Position numbers and translations under genes: made by a program
Shown here: positions 25,292 through 33,718 of the stretch, piece after piece
Layout: every line of letters starts with the position of its first letter
Position numbering within the stretch: position 1 is the first letter of the stretch
Notes under the pieces: model-generated
The model's input: only the letters and a program-made list of their open reading frames with translations
Databases searched by the model: none
Told to the model about the DNA's origin: nothing
Origin: G965218495 sp965218495
GTDB lineage: Bacteria; Bacteroidota; Rhodothermia; Rhodothermales; Bin80
DNA length: 64,000 bases
Assembly (NCBI GenBank): GCA_965218495.1
Contig: OZ244626.1
Coordinates: forward strand, 744,001-808,000
Direction: 5' to 3'

Positions 25292-27207
25292 TGTGCGACT
25301 AGCCCAGGTGGCTGGCTACGCTGGCAGCCAGACTAATGGTAGCTTACGCCGAGCAGCCTGAAGGCCTTTTTCTGCTTTGCGCTTAGCGTCTGCAGCACCA
25401 TCCTGGTCGTTTTCTCGGGCTTGTTTTTCTCTACCAGCTTGAGTTTGCCCAGCTGTGCCAGGTGGCTCATCAGCGACTGAAAGCTGGTAGCGCGAGCGCC
25501 GTCGCTGGTCTTTTTGGTACGCGCCTTGCTCTGTGCTTCAGGGGAGGGTTCCGCCGGCGCCACCACGCTGGCGCGAGCCGCCTTGGCCGCCGCCGGGTCC
25601 TCCTCCGCGAACAGCATGGGGGCCAGCTTATCTTTCATGTGCCACTGTACGTAATAGGCCAGCATACACAGGAAGATGTGACTCTTGATGCGGCGGGCCC
25701 GATAGTGGTAGATGGGCCGCACCTTCAGATCGACGGTCTTGAGGCTGCGGAAGGCCTTTTCCACTACCGCCAGCTGCTTGTAGGAAGCGACGGCCTCTTC
25801 GGATGCGAGCTCGTCCTTCGGCAGATTGGTGCGAATCGCGTACATGCCGTCCAGACGGGCTTCCTGCGCTATGGACGCTTCGTCGCGCTTGTAGCTGAAT
25901 GCATCGTCGGCGATGACAACCGTGATGTGCTTCTGCATTTTGTAGCGGCCCAGGATGGCACCTGCGCGCAGGGCAATCTTGTCAGTGCCCCGTAGCGGCC
26001 TCCGCTTGCGCACTGTGGCCGCTACCAGCGCATCCAGCTTCTTTTCAGTAGCCTGGAGCAGCGCCTGGCGTTTATTCTTTGCACGCTCGGCCATCAGCGG
26101 GTTGCGGCACACGACCAGCCGTTCGCCGGGATAGTCGTCGCTGGTGATCTCTGCGAGATCCATTTCGTCAAACAGCGTCAACTGGAGGTCCTCTTTTTGC
26201 ACCAGGCGACGGATGGCCCCCTTGCGCAGGCCGGTGATCCAGTCATAGCCCGCAGGCTGCACTTCTTCGGTTAGCCGCGCATGCGTGAGCAGTCCGCGAT
26301 CTCCTACAATCGTGACCCGAGTAAGGCCAAAACGATTCTTGAGCTTCTGCAGCTGCGCAGTAAGCGTAGCGGGATCGGCCGTATTGCCCGAAAACACCTC
26401 CACTCCCACCGGCCGGCCCTCCTTATCGCAGAGCAGACCGAAGTTGATCTGCCTGGTGCCCTTCTTCTTGTCTCTGGAGTAGCCGAATTCAGCCAGATCG
26501 GCGCCGTGGCCTACTACGTAGGTGGATGTGACGTCACAAAGCACAACCGACCCCTCCTTCAGATGACGGGCAGCGAGCTCCTTTTCAATGGCGTCTTTGC
26601 GCTTGTAGAGCCAATCCATGGCCTGGTAGATCTCGTTCTCGTGCACGTTCTCCAGCGCGAGTTCTCCTCCCAGGCTGCTGGTCTGGTCTTCCTCCCGAAG
26701 CGCGCTGGCGGTGGCATACTTGCTGCCGGGGTTGAGGATGCGACTGACAATGAGGGCCAGCACGATGTTACGCACCCGCGTGGTGCGTGTGCTGATGAGC
26801 TGATCGAGTTTCAGTTTGCGCAGGGTCCCCAGCGTAGCGGCCACGTGTCCGTGTGGCGAGCTTTGCGCGCTCTGGTACACCTCCTTGAAAAACCCCAGCA
26901 CGTCGCGCACGACTATGCCACCCCTGCAGATCTCGCGGAACTGCATCCGGAGATCGTGCGGCACCTTGGTCAGGTTGCTGAGGGTGGTTTTCACGCTCTT
27001 GCCGTTCTTCCAGGTGGACTGTCTCAGCAGCCACGTGGGGTTCGAGTTCCGGTTCGGAATACGCTCTATGTACATGGACAGATATTGAAACGTTTCGCAG
27101 ATCCATAAGGTACGCAACGGGGTCGATATATGCAAGTAAAGGCAAAAATAGTGGCATTAATCCCACAAAACGTATCAGTTGGCGGCTCACGGTGATCTAG
27201 TGACACA
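25292..27207 (-). mobile_element. IS1634-type insertion sequence (ends tentative)
   Basis: The transposase gene is bracketed by an imperfect inverted repeat. The left end at 25292 reads TGTGCGACTAGCCCA and the right end at 27207, on the opposite strand, reads TGTGTCACTAGATCA (11 of 15 identical). This gives an element of about 1.92 kb, normal for IS1634. I do not see a clean target duplication, so the ends are provisional. A short open frame reading QELLQTELHSTLASKGAEKA just left of 25292 may be the start of a gene cut by the insertion. Confidence 0.5.
25333..27075 (-). CDS. IS1634-family transposase (IS4 superfamily DDE)
   Basis: About 580 residues from ATG 27075; the start MYIERIPNRNSNPTWLLR is the usual family opening (the frame is open to 27135). 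DDE-type landmarks are visible: LCDVTSTYVVGHGADLAEFG, TIVGDRGLLTHARL with the second Asp, and the C-terminal YKQLAVVEKAFRSLKTVDL with the Glu of the Y-R/K-E motif. A low-complexity Ala/Pro/Lys stretch comes before the end. The gene looks intact, so the element may still be active. Confidence 0.9.
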   Translation of the reverse strand: MYIERIPNRNSNPTWLLRQSTWKNGKSVKTTLSNLTKVPHDLRMQFREICRGGIVVRDVLGFFKEVYQSAQSSPHGHVAATLGTLRKLKLDQLISTRTTRVRNIVLALIVSRILNPGSKYATASALREEDQTSSLGGELALENVHENEIYQAMDWLYKRKDAIEKELAARHLKEGSVVLCDVTSTYVVGHGADLAEFGYSRDKKKGTRQINFGLLCDKEGRPVGVEVFSGNTADPATLTAQLQKLKNRFGLTRVTIVGDRGLLTHARLTEEVQPAGYDWITGLRKGAIRRLVQKEDLQLTLFDEMDLAEITSDDYPGERLVVCRNPLMAERAKNKRQALLQATEKKLDALVAATVRKRRPLRGTDKIALRAGAILGRYKMQKHITVVIADDAFSYKRDEASIAQEARLDGMYAIRTNLPKDELASEEAVASYKQLAVVEKAFRSLKTVDLKVRPIYHYRARRIKSHIFLCMLAYYVQWHMKDKLAPMLFAEEDPAAAKAARASVVAPAEPSPEAQSKARTKKTSDGARATSFQSLMSHLAQLGKLKLVEKNKPEKTTRMVLQTLSAKQKKAFRLLGVSYH

Positions 27208-27593
27208 TGGGCAGCCCGAACATCGTCCAATCAGATTGACAGTCGCCTCAAATCACGACTAAAACCCTACTTTCAGGGCCATTTGCGTCCAAATTGGCCC
27301 AAAACCGGCTCGAAAAGGTGCCAAAATGGGCCTTCTGACTACGCCGAGGGGGAGAGGCTGCGCCCAACTACTATGAAGTTCAGTCTTAAATGGTGATTGT
27401 CCGAGTTCTTGCCGCTATCATCCGTACTCCCGCCGAATCGCGGCCGGCGGGTCATGGACGTAAATGCTAGACACGTCAAAGCGCAGATCGCATACACCCA
27501 GCTCGCGCCGAACCTCCGCAGCGACGCCGCGCATCATAGGAACTACCGTCCTAGTCCCTGATCGCGGTTATCGCTGCGCTCCGGGGCAAAGCG
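27208..27593. other. Gap beside the IS1634-type element
   Basis: About 390 bases without a supported gene. A segment near 27290-27330 has AAAACCGG/GGTGCC/TGGGCC blocks reminiscent of transposon-end or intergenic repeats, but no second copy was recognised. Confidence 0.3.
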
Positions 27594-28859
27594 CTACCGG
27601 CTGGGGTCTGGGGTCTCATCTGCAGGGGACGTCGGTAGAAGGGTCCGTGCAAGGTCTGCATATTCCTGCACAAGCCAGGTGTGCATGGACGGGATCGGAA
27701 CCTCAAAGAGGCCGGCAGGACTTTCGGTCACAACCCCCTTGTGCAAGACATGCTGGAACACCGCATGCGCGGCCTCCGGCGTTCTGTTGCCTGAAAAGGC
27801 TGCGACCAGGTCAGACTTCTCCAAGGTGCTGCCCTTCCCCACTTGCCCCAGTAGATTTGCCACCGCCTTTCTATCACCGCGCTCAAGGCCCACAAGTCTG
27901 CTTTCGTAGTACTTAACCTTCCTCCTGTGTCCTTGCGCTAATACTTCAATTGGCACATCCGCAGTCAACCCGCCACCGCACTCATAAAGCCATCTCGCAG
28001 CCTGCGGTGCATAGACTTGTATGTGCTGCGGCCAGCCGTTACATTCCGCCGCAATCGTGTCGAGCCAGTGAGTCAGGTACTCCAGATCGCCATGCGCCCC
28101 TCCAGCCTTTACCAGCCAGTCCCGGATAACTGCCCGTTCGGCCGCCGACGAGAGCCTACCCAGCTGGCATACGCAGTCATGCATGAAGCGAGTGACCCCA
28201 AATGAGCCGAACACGCCCTCCGAGGTGCCCAGACCACCAGCCAGCAGGATTACAGGTGCGCCGACCTGACCGTTGTGAATCTGCGCCAGATTATGTGTCA
28301 TTGGGAGGTCGTATGGCGTGCCAATGGCCTTGCCAAGCGTCTGCACCTCATCCAGTACCAGCACGAGCCCGTTGGACGTGGCGGCCTCCTTCAAGACTCT
28401 GTCCGTCGTAAGCCCGGCGTACTCTGAAGACTGACTCTTCGCCCGGTGGCGAAATAGCGCAGCCACTGAAGACAGTCCGGCCCTCCATCCGGTTTCGCGG
28501 TGCACCGTGGTCTTCGTTGCGTAAGACATGCCCACGGCCCCCGCCAGCGCATCAGGGTCATACAGCGCGTCGCTCCTTATCACCGCCACGCGCCATCCAT
28601 CAGCTTCAGCCCGCCCGCCGCATTCGTGGAGCAAGGCAGTCTTGCCGGCTCCCGGTGCGCCCTGGATGAGAAAGACAGTCCCGCCGTTGGATTGGCGCGC
28701 GCTACCCAGCCTCTTTTCGAAGGTGCGGAGCTCCTGCTCGCGCCCATGAAAAAACGTCGCGGGTCCCCGATCATCCTCCAGTATGGGAACCAGCGTGGAC
28801 GGCGGGGCCACCTGCGGCTTGCCGCTCCGGGGAAAGAGCATGTCGGAGGAGTGCTTCAT
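27594..28859 (-). CDS. AAA/NTPase of unknown role
   Basis: A 421-residue P-loop ATPase. After a 35-residue lead, FHGREQELRTFEKRL opens an Orc1/STAND-like AAA module, Walker A is GAPGAGKT at residues 67-74 and Walker B is LVLVLDEVQTLGKAI near 175. A winged-helix-like C-terminal region may follow. It resembles ATPases seen in accessory regions (some with defence or transposition helper roles), but no partner endonuclease or effector is next to it. The 89-codon gene upstream may be in the same transcript. Confidence 0.65.
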   Translation of the reverse strand: MKHSSDMLFPRSGKPQVAPPSTLVPILEDDRGPATFFHGREQELRTFEKRLGSARQSNGGTVFLIQGAPGAGKTALLHECGGRAEADGWRVAVIRSDALYDPDALAGAVGMSYATKTTVHRETGWRAGLSSVAALFRHRAKSQSSEYAGLTTDRVLKEAATSNGLVLVLDEVQTLGKAIGTPYDLPMTHNLAQIHNGQVGAPVILLAGGLGTSEGVFGSFGVTRFMHDCVCQLGRLSSAAERAVIRDWLVKAGGAHGDLEYLTHWLDTIAAECNGWPQHIQVYAPQAARWLYECGGGLTADVPIEVLAQGHRRKVKYYESRLVGLERGDRKAVANLLGQVGKGSTLEKSDLVAAFSGNRTPEAAHAVFQHVLHKGVVTESPAGLFEVPIPSMHTWLVQEYADLARTLLPTSPADETPDPSR

Positions 28860-28982
28860 GGGACGAAATGCTGCACTTGCCAGCCACCACGTTATGATAA
28901 GCCCTACGTGATGGAGGAAGCCGTTACAGGGCGTGCATACGCGGTAGCGCAGTGAACTTGCTCCCGCTGGCCGGTGGTGTGC

Positions 28983-29252
28983 TTACAGGCCCGGGAAGTG
29001 TGTGTGGTCGACATCCTGCGCGCGGGCGAACCAAGTCAATGCATCGGCCACCTGCGCTGACAGCGGCTCTGGAGACACATAAACCAAGCAGGCATACGAG
29101 GGGCCGGACAGCAGCGCGCCTGCTATAGGCGCGACATCAAGACAGCCCGCCGGCCAATTCTCTGCGTGGGGTGTTGCGCGCAGGCGATTCAGGGCACACA
29201 CCAGAGCCGCAATCCGCGGCCGCTCCGCGCTTATGATGTCTGCGTGGTACAT
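28983..29252 (-). CDS. Small hypothetical protein upstream of the AAA gene
   Basis: An 89-residue frame starting MYHADIISAERPRIAALVCA. It has ordinary, non-repetitive composition but no recognised domain. It is 123 bases upstream of the AAA gene on the same strand. It could be a real small protein or a chance frame. Confidence 0.3.
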   Translation of the reverse strand: MYHADIISAERPRIAALVCALNRLRATPHAENWPAGCLDVAPIAGALLSGPSYACLVYVSPEPLSAQVADALTWFARAQDVDHTHFPGL

Positions 29253-29329
29253 GGCTGCGCTCCGCCAATGTGGTTGGGTAGCACAGTATAGGGAAAAGCG
29301 GACAAAGAGAGGCCGGCGGAGGAGAGTCT

Positions 29330-29820
29330 ATGATGGAGGCACCTGCCTGCAGGCAGTGTCATCATCGAGACGGAGTACCACTACGGCCCATGGGTGGCAT
29401 GAGCGCGGTGATCGCGCCACCGCCACAGCAGTCCAGCTCACCGGGCACCCCGCCATCCCCGCGGATTCGCCGCCAGGCAGAGCGCTTGGCGGAAGTGCTG
29501 ATCAAGCAGCTGTGCGGGTATGGGGCCTCCCGGTGGGGGACCTACCGGGAGAGCGCGGCGGCGGGCAAGTACGGAAAGGGCAAAAGGGCGCGGGCATTGT
29601 CGTGCTAAAGCAGTACAGCCGAAAGCTCGTCACGGACGCGGCGGGGAGGCTTGTCCTGTCGCCGGAAGGCAAGAAGACGTACAAAGTCTTCCCGCTCAAG
29701 CACCCGTTCGTCCGCGGATACACCGTATTCAACGCCGAGCAACCCGACGGGCTGCCAGCACCAGAGCATGTGTCCCGGGCATACATTCCCGTTTTCCGGG
29801 GCTTAATGTCTTTCCGATAA
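29330..29820 (+). pseudogene. Relic of an ArdC-type antirestriction protein
   Basis: Two forward frames together resemble the ArdC N-terminal ssDNA-binding domain. The first frame has RIRRQAERLAEVLIKQL and YGASRWGTYRES; after a one-base shift near 29565 the second frame continues GGQVRKGQKGAGIVVLKQY and ends FVRGYTVFNAEQPDGLPAPE. In intact ArdC these are the AERLxxxL start, the RWxTYxQ region, GGxVRKGEKG and YTVFNVEQ motifs. The central PW motif and the whole C-terminal metallopeptidase domain are missing. ArdC genes travel on conjugative elements, so this marks a decayed mobile element. Confidence 0.6.
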
Positions 29821-30832
29821 TAACACATCTGGGAACGGATTGAGTACCGACAGCCCCGCGTCATGCCTCATCCCCGGCACTGGATCACGGATCGCCGGCC
29901 CACGAGGTTAAGGAAATCATCGGGCATGTGTTACTGGCGACCAGCAGCAGATGCACCCATTCCCGGCCGCCCTAGCCCGGGTTTAACGTGCGCCGTGAAA
30001 AGGCGCTTTCCTGTGGCGGGTGCGAATCCCGCCCAGCAACTGTCGCTCCAGTTGGTAGCGGCCTCAGCGTACTATGGAGGTAACGACATGGAATGAAGCA
30101 CTGGGGTTAACGGGCTGCGTAAGCAGCTTAGCGACCATGCGGGCCGGAACGTGAGTGAACGTCGAGCAGGCCCCGAAACGGGTGATGCGAGTGTCGACCT
30201 TCCGTTAATATGGGGAAGACCGCTGCGGCTCGGGAAGAGAGCGACAGAGGCACCGAGACCGACTCGCCGGGGTATTGGCGCTGGCACGCATGGAAGATCA
30301 GGGAAGTAGCAACACGGGAAGCCCTGTCGGTGCTGTTGCACGCAGCAACCGGGACCCCGCGAGGGGCAAGCTGGGCCGTCAGGGTGGCGGATGGGTCCGT
30401 ACTGTGTGCTGGGCAGCGCCCAGATCAGGTGGGTTCAAATCCCACTGGCGCCCGGATAGGGGGTGCCATATCCAAAGACGGGGGTAATGCCTCGTCGGCC
30501 GGGATGTACCGATAAGCAAAGGTCTAAACGGGCACCGAGTTGGAAACGACGGAAACAGCCAAGACAGGCGCTAAGTTGGGACATTGTCGCGAGACAACCG
30601 GAGGGCAGGGTGTCCACCGCGAGGTGGAATCTGAAGGGCTTGCGGAGCAGTACCGGGCCGTAGTCAAGGGGGCGACCCCATGGACGAATCGGTCGGCCAA
30701 AGACGGGGCAAGGTCGAGCCGGCAGTATGACGGCGAAGGCGTTCTTATCCACCCGTCGAACCAAGGTGTGTGCGAACGGCACGGTACGGAAGATCTGGTT
30801 GTGGTGCGCCAGGCTAACTGGTGCTTTATAGG

Positions 30833-30845
30833 GGGTGCAAGTCCC
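30833..30845 (+). repeat. Target-site duplication, left copy, of the IS4-type element
   Basis: GGGTGCAAGTCCC is repeated exactly at 32343-32355 on the far side of the IS. A duplication of 11-13 bases is usual for the IS4 family. The target is a conserved block of group II domain I. Confidence 0.85.
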
Positions 30846-32342
30846 ATAAGCGTTAACTTGTTTGTGTTTACCTGTTCCTGTATGTTGCCTGTACCAACAC
30901 TGAGTTGTTATCACCAGGAGTGATAGTGCTGCTTGCTGTAGGCAGTTGCGGGCCACGACAAGCAGGAATGCCGGGCGGCATAGCGTGCTCTTGAGCCGCG
31001 ACGTGGAAAAATCTTTGTAACCTCATCGCCATTCGAGAGAAAAGATGAAGGGAACCGTCTCCAGGGCAGCGGGCGACGAGGAATGGGGCGTGCTGGTGTC
31101 GTTCCTGCCCGCAAATTGGCAAGAGCTGGCCGCATCCACCGGTGCACTGCGCGGGCTGCGTAAGGACAAGTCACCGGAAAGCCTCCTTCGGACATTGCTA
31201 ATCCACTTGGGGTGCGGACACTCTCTGCGGGAGACCGTCGCGCGGGCGCGCCAGGCTCAACTGGCCGATTTGTCTGCCGTAGCATTGCTCAAACGGCTGC
31301 GTAAGTCACGAGACTGGCTCTATGCAATGTGCATGGAGCTGTTTCACGAGCATGGTATTGAAGTGTCAACAGGCCGGGGATTTCAAATACGGGCATTTGA
31401 CGCTACTGTCGTGCGTGAGCCGGGTCGTACTGGCTCAACATGGCGGCTGCATTACAGTGTCACCCTACCATCATTGGGCTGCGATTTCTTCAAGTTAACT
31501 GGAACGACGGGGGCTGGCACAGGGGAATCGTTCAAGCAATTTCCAGTCCGTTCAGGCGACTACATACTGGCGGACCGCGGGTACGCAACCGGTACGGGTA
31601 TCCAACATGTGACCACAGCCGGTGGCTACGTAACGGTGCGCGTCAACACCGGTGCATTGCACTTTGAGAAAGCATCCGGCCAACCCTTTGACTTGTTGTC
31701 TTCGGTGGAAACGCTGCAGCAGGCGGGGGCAGTGGGAGTCTGGAGCGCAGCCGTTAAGGCAGAGACACCAGTGGCGGGTCGCATTTGTGCGCTGCGTAAG
31801 ACGGAGGAGGCGATCGAGGAGGCGCACAACAAAATCCACAAGACCGCGCAGCGAAAAAGAAAGAAGCCTCGTGAAGAGACCTTGCGCTACGCTTGCTACG
31901 TCATCTTGTTTACCACCTTTCCCGAGGCAAAGTTTTCAGCAACGGAAGTGCTTCAGTGGTACCGGCTGCGCTGGCAGGTTGAGCTGGTGTTCAAGCGCTT
32001 CAAGTCGTTAGCCCAGCTGGGTCATTTGCCAAAATTCGACGATGATAGCGCTAGAGCCTGGCTCTATGGGAAGCTGCTGATAGCGCTGTTGACCGAAAAA
32101 ATAGTCCGTCATGCGCGGACGCTTTCCCCCTGGGGCTACGACATGCAGGCGTACGTGCAGTACGTGGAGGGACTTCAAGTTCGCGCTAAACCAAGTCGTG
32201 CGGACCATTGAGCCCGGGTGCTCGCTATCGGAGATGATCCAACATTGGTCCACTATTTCCGGGCTGTTGGCGGCGCCTCCGAGAGCCAGAGTCAATCAAA
32301 TTGAACGCTACTTCCCGAGTTTGTAAACAAGTTAACGCTTAT
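30846..32342 (+). mobile_element. IS4-family insertion sequence inside the inner group II intron
   Basis: A 1,497-base element bounded by perfect 18-base inverted repeats: ATAAGCGTTAACTTGTTT at 30846-30863 and its complement at 32325-32342. It is flanked by the 13-base direct repeat GGGTGCAAGTCCC. It contains one transposase gene, which is frameshifted. The exact duplication shows this was the most recent event in the intron stack. Confidence 0.9.
31045..32326 (+). pseudogene. IS4-family transposase, frameshifted near the C-terminus
   Basis: The first frame (31045-32211) encodes 388 residues with catalytic landmarks IRAFDATVVREPG (Asp near 119), GDYILADRGYATGTG (Asp near 177) and the Glu signature QWYRLRWQVELVFKRFKSL. 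After YDMQAYVQ the expected C-terminus continues in another frame as WRDFKFALNQVVRTIEPG up to ERYFPSL and TAA at 32326. A single shift near 32160 separates the two, so the protein is broken, unless a ribosomal frameshift restores it. All three acidic catalytic residues lie before the break. Confidence 0.75.
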
Positions 32343-32355
32343 GGGTGCAAGTCCC
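32343..32355 (+). repeat. Target-site duplication, right copy, of the IS4-type element
   Basis: Exact second copy of GGGTGCAAGTCCC, directly after the right inverted repeat. Removing the IS and one copy restores continuous intron sequence. Confidence 0.85.
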
Positions 32356-32673
32356 CCGTTGCGAAAGACTAACCATCTACGCATCCCCTCGAGCCGTGCG
32401 TTTGTTCCCGTGAGGGTGCAGACGAAGCGTCGGCAGAGGCGCGTGTGGGCGGGGCAAATGAGCACCGAAAGAATCATTGTTCGGGATGCCGAGGCTTTCA
32501 CATCGGTCGAAGGCAATACCTTCTTCGCCGCTAGCGGTGAGGCGCAGGAGGGTCCCGCGGTGTCTAAGAACCCAGGCACGCACGTATGTAATGCACCGGG
32601 ACCTGGGAGGTCTCTCCATTGCCCAACCCCTCGGGGAGGGCCGCCAAAGCGTAGGCTAAATGCTGATCAGAGG

Positions 32674-32928
32674 ATGCACGGTGGAGAGAAATCAGACGCG
32701 ATGATAGTAGCTTTGAAGCCGGCGAACAAAGCGTGGGTGCCCACGTGGCGGAGCTGGTGGAGCGAAGCGTCGCGCCCAAGGGGAAATCGCGAAGCCCTGC
32801 ACGTACCGGACACAGAGCCGGATTCTGCGTGTCCCATGGGGTGGACCGGTTACGGCTGCGGGTCGGCTTGCCGACTTGCTAACGTCATGCGCGCTGGCGC
32901 TACCCAAGGGAGGAGCCGGATGCGTTAG
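32674..32928 (+). pseudogene. N-terminal remnant of the inner intron's reverse transcriptase-maturase
   Basis: The frame begins MHGGEKSDAMIVALKPANKA, a typical start of group II intron-encoded proteins. The next conserved stretch, VAELVERSVAPKGKS, then TGHRAGFCVSHGVDRLR, lies in a different forward frame, so there is a shift near 32735. The palm domain with YADD, maturase domain and En domain are absent; domain V comes only about 150 bases later. The bulk of the RT has been deleted. Confidence 0.6.
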
Positions 32929-32944
32929 CGCGCACGTCCGGATC
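32913..32944 (+). ncRNA. Group II intron domain V (inner intron)
   Basis: A 32-base hairpin: GAGCCGGA pairs with TCCGGATC apart from one G-A opposition at the catalytic AGC triad. A CG bulge sits on the 3' side. The upper helix is TGCGT/GCGCA with loop TAGC instead of the usual GNRA. The layout is canonical but the triad pairing and loop differ from consensus. Confidence 0.65.
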
Positions 32945-33061
32945 TGTGCGGGGCCCCCGGGGAAATCCGGGGGCTACCGCGATACCCCAGGAGGGCTCGT
33001 CACGTTCCCGGGTGGCACCGGGATAACAGCCCCTATAACCCGTAAGGGGAAGTGGGAACGG

Positions 33062-33202
33062 ATGCGTGGCGAGTCGTCGGACGACTGCATAGTACCACAA
33101 GCCCGTCGAAAGTCGGGTGACCGCGCAAGCGGCGGCCGGGTGGGTCGGGGAAGGCAGTCGGCAAAGGTGGTTTGGAATGGAGAGATTGCGATCAGCGAGT
33201 AA
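33062..33202 (+). pseudogene. N-terminal remnant of the outer intron's reverse transcriptase
   Basis: A 46-codon frame beginning MRGESSDDCIVPQARRKSG, then GRQSAKVVWNGEIAISE and a stop. The ESSDDCIVPQ...KSGDRA pattern resembles the opening of group II intron RTs. Nothing of the RT palm follows before the domain V at 33381, so the remainder is lost. Confidence 0.45.
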
Positions 33203-33380
33203 AGTCGATGAGGTGGAACAGTTCCTTTAGTGAAAGACCCGTACATCATCGGCTGAGGAGACTGTCGCATTGGGCACAATCCAACAGGGGAGAGGAAGGT
33301 CTACACCACAGTGGAGTACGGCCATGTACGATTGATTCCACTGAAACCTTCCTTGAACCCTCGACGAGACACCTTTGTGA

Positions 33381-33413
33381 AAGCGGCTTACGGGAAAACC
33401 GTACGAGCCGTTT
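33381..33413 (+). ncRNA. Group II intron domain V (outer intron)
   Basis: The lower helix AAGCGGCT/AGCCGTTT has eight pairs including the canonical G-U at the AGC triad (33382-33384). The bulge is CG at 33404-33405 and the upper helix TACGG/CCGTA closes a GAAAA loop. A GGAGG/CCTCC hairpin suitable for domain VI follows at about 33424-33453. This is the best preserved of the three domain V copies. Confidence 0.7.
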
Positions 33414-33718
33414 GAGCGGCGGACGGAGGTTAGCCCTTCGGGGCGCCTCCTCCGACCCGACACTGAGGACGCGGGGTAATGCTCGCCGAGGGAAGGGACT
33501 CCCTACCCTTTATGCAAGTAGGAAAGAAGAAAAAAGTAGACGTTTAGACCAAAAAGCGACGCAACTGCAGGCTGGGTCGGGAAGACAGCGAGTGGTGGGT
33601 AACTGCGCATTTGAAGCCGGAGCCATCGTACTCTGGTGAGGATTTGAAAGGGATCCGCAGCGTCCTTTTCCAACTTTGTCATTTTGATCCTGAACAGTGT
33701 ATATGCACATATATACAT

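Larger units (their letters stand above)
30463..32983 (+). mobile_element. Inner group II intron carrying an IS4-type insertion
   Basis: The 5' end is read as GTGCCATATCCAAAGACG at 30463. Domain-I sequence includes the familiar CTAACTGGTGCTTTATAGG and GGTGCAAGTCCC blocks, split by the IS at 30846-32342. Sequence resumes through the RT start at 32674 (MHGGEKSDA then ALKPANKAW). Domain V is at 32913-32944: GAGCCGGA/TCCGGATC lower helix, CG bulge, upper helix with a TAGC loop. Domain VI is the CCCCCGG/CCGGGGG hairpin, ending near CTACCGCGAT at 32983. Only about 25-60 codons of RT remain, so the intron is non-autonomous. The domain V loop and one triad-region pair depart from consensus, suggesting decay. 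Confidence 0.6.
29988..33461 (+). mobile_element. Outer group II intron, interrupted by a second intron (boundaries approximate)
   Basis: A group II 5' end GTGCGCC at 29988 opens a GCGCC/GGCGC hairpin followed by GGCGGGTGCGAATCCCGCC. Domain-I-like sequence runs to 30462, where the inner intron begins. After the inner intron's 3' end (about 32983) come 78 bases, then the start of a reverse-transcriptase reading frame at 33062 (46 codons, then stop). A domain V hairpin follows at 33381-33413, with AGC triad at 33382-33384, 8-bp lower helix, CG bulge and 5-bp upper helix with GAAAA loop. Domain-VI-like GGAGG/CCTCC follows. Outer domains I-III add up to about 550 bases when the inner intron is removed, a normal size. 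The RT body is deleted. Confidence 0.55.

Noticed and set aside
26281..27108. 275-codon plus-strand open frame across the IS1634 transposase
   Set aside because: It is the exact antisense of a well-supported transposase.
30430..30455. tRNA T-arm-like sequence GGTGGGTTCAAATCCCACTGG
   Set aside because: No acceptor or anticodon stem fits around it. It lies in group II intron domain I, where such hairpins are common. The similar GGCGGGTGCGAATCCCGCC near 30015 is also intron structure.
33470..33640. Frame reading LYASRKEEKSRRLDQKATQL after the outer intron
   Set aside because: Considered as a downstream exon of a host gene, but it has no recognised family and no matching upstream exon before 29988.
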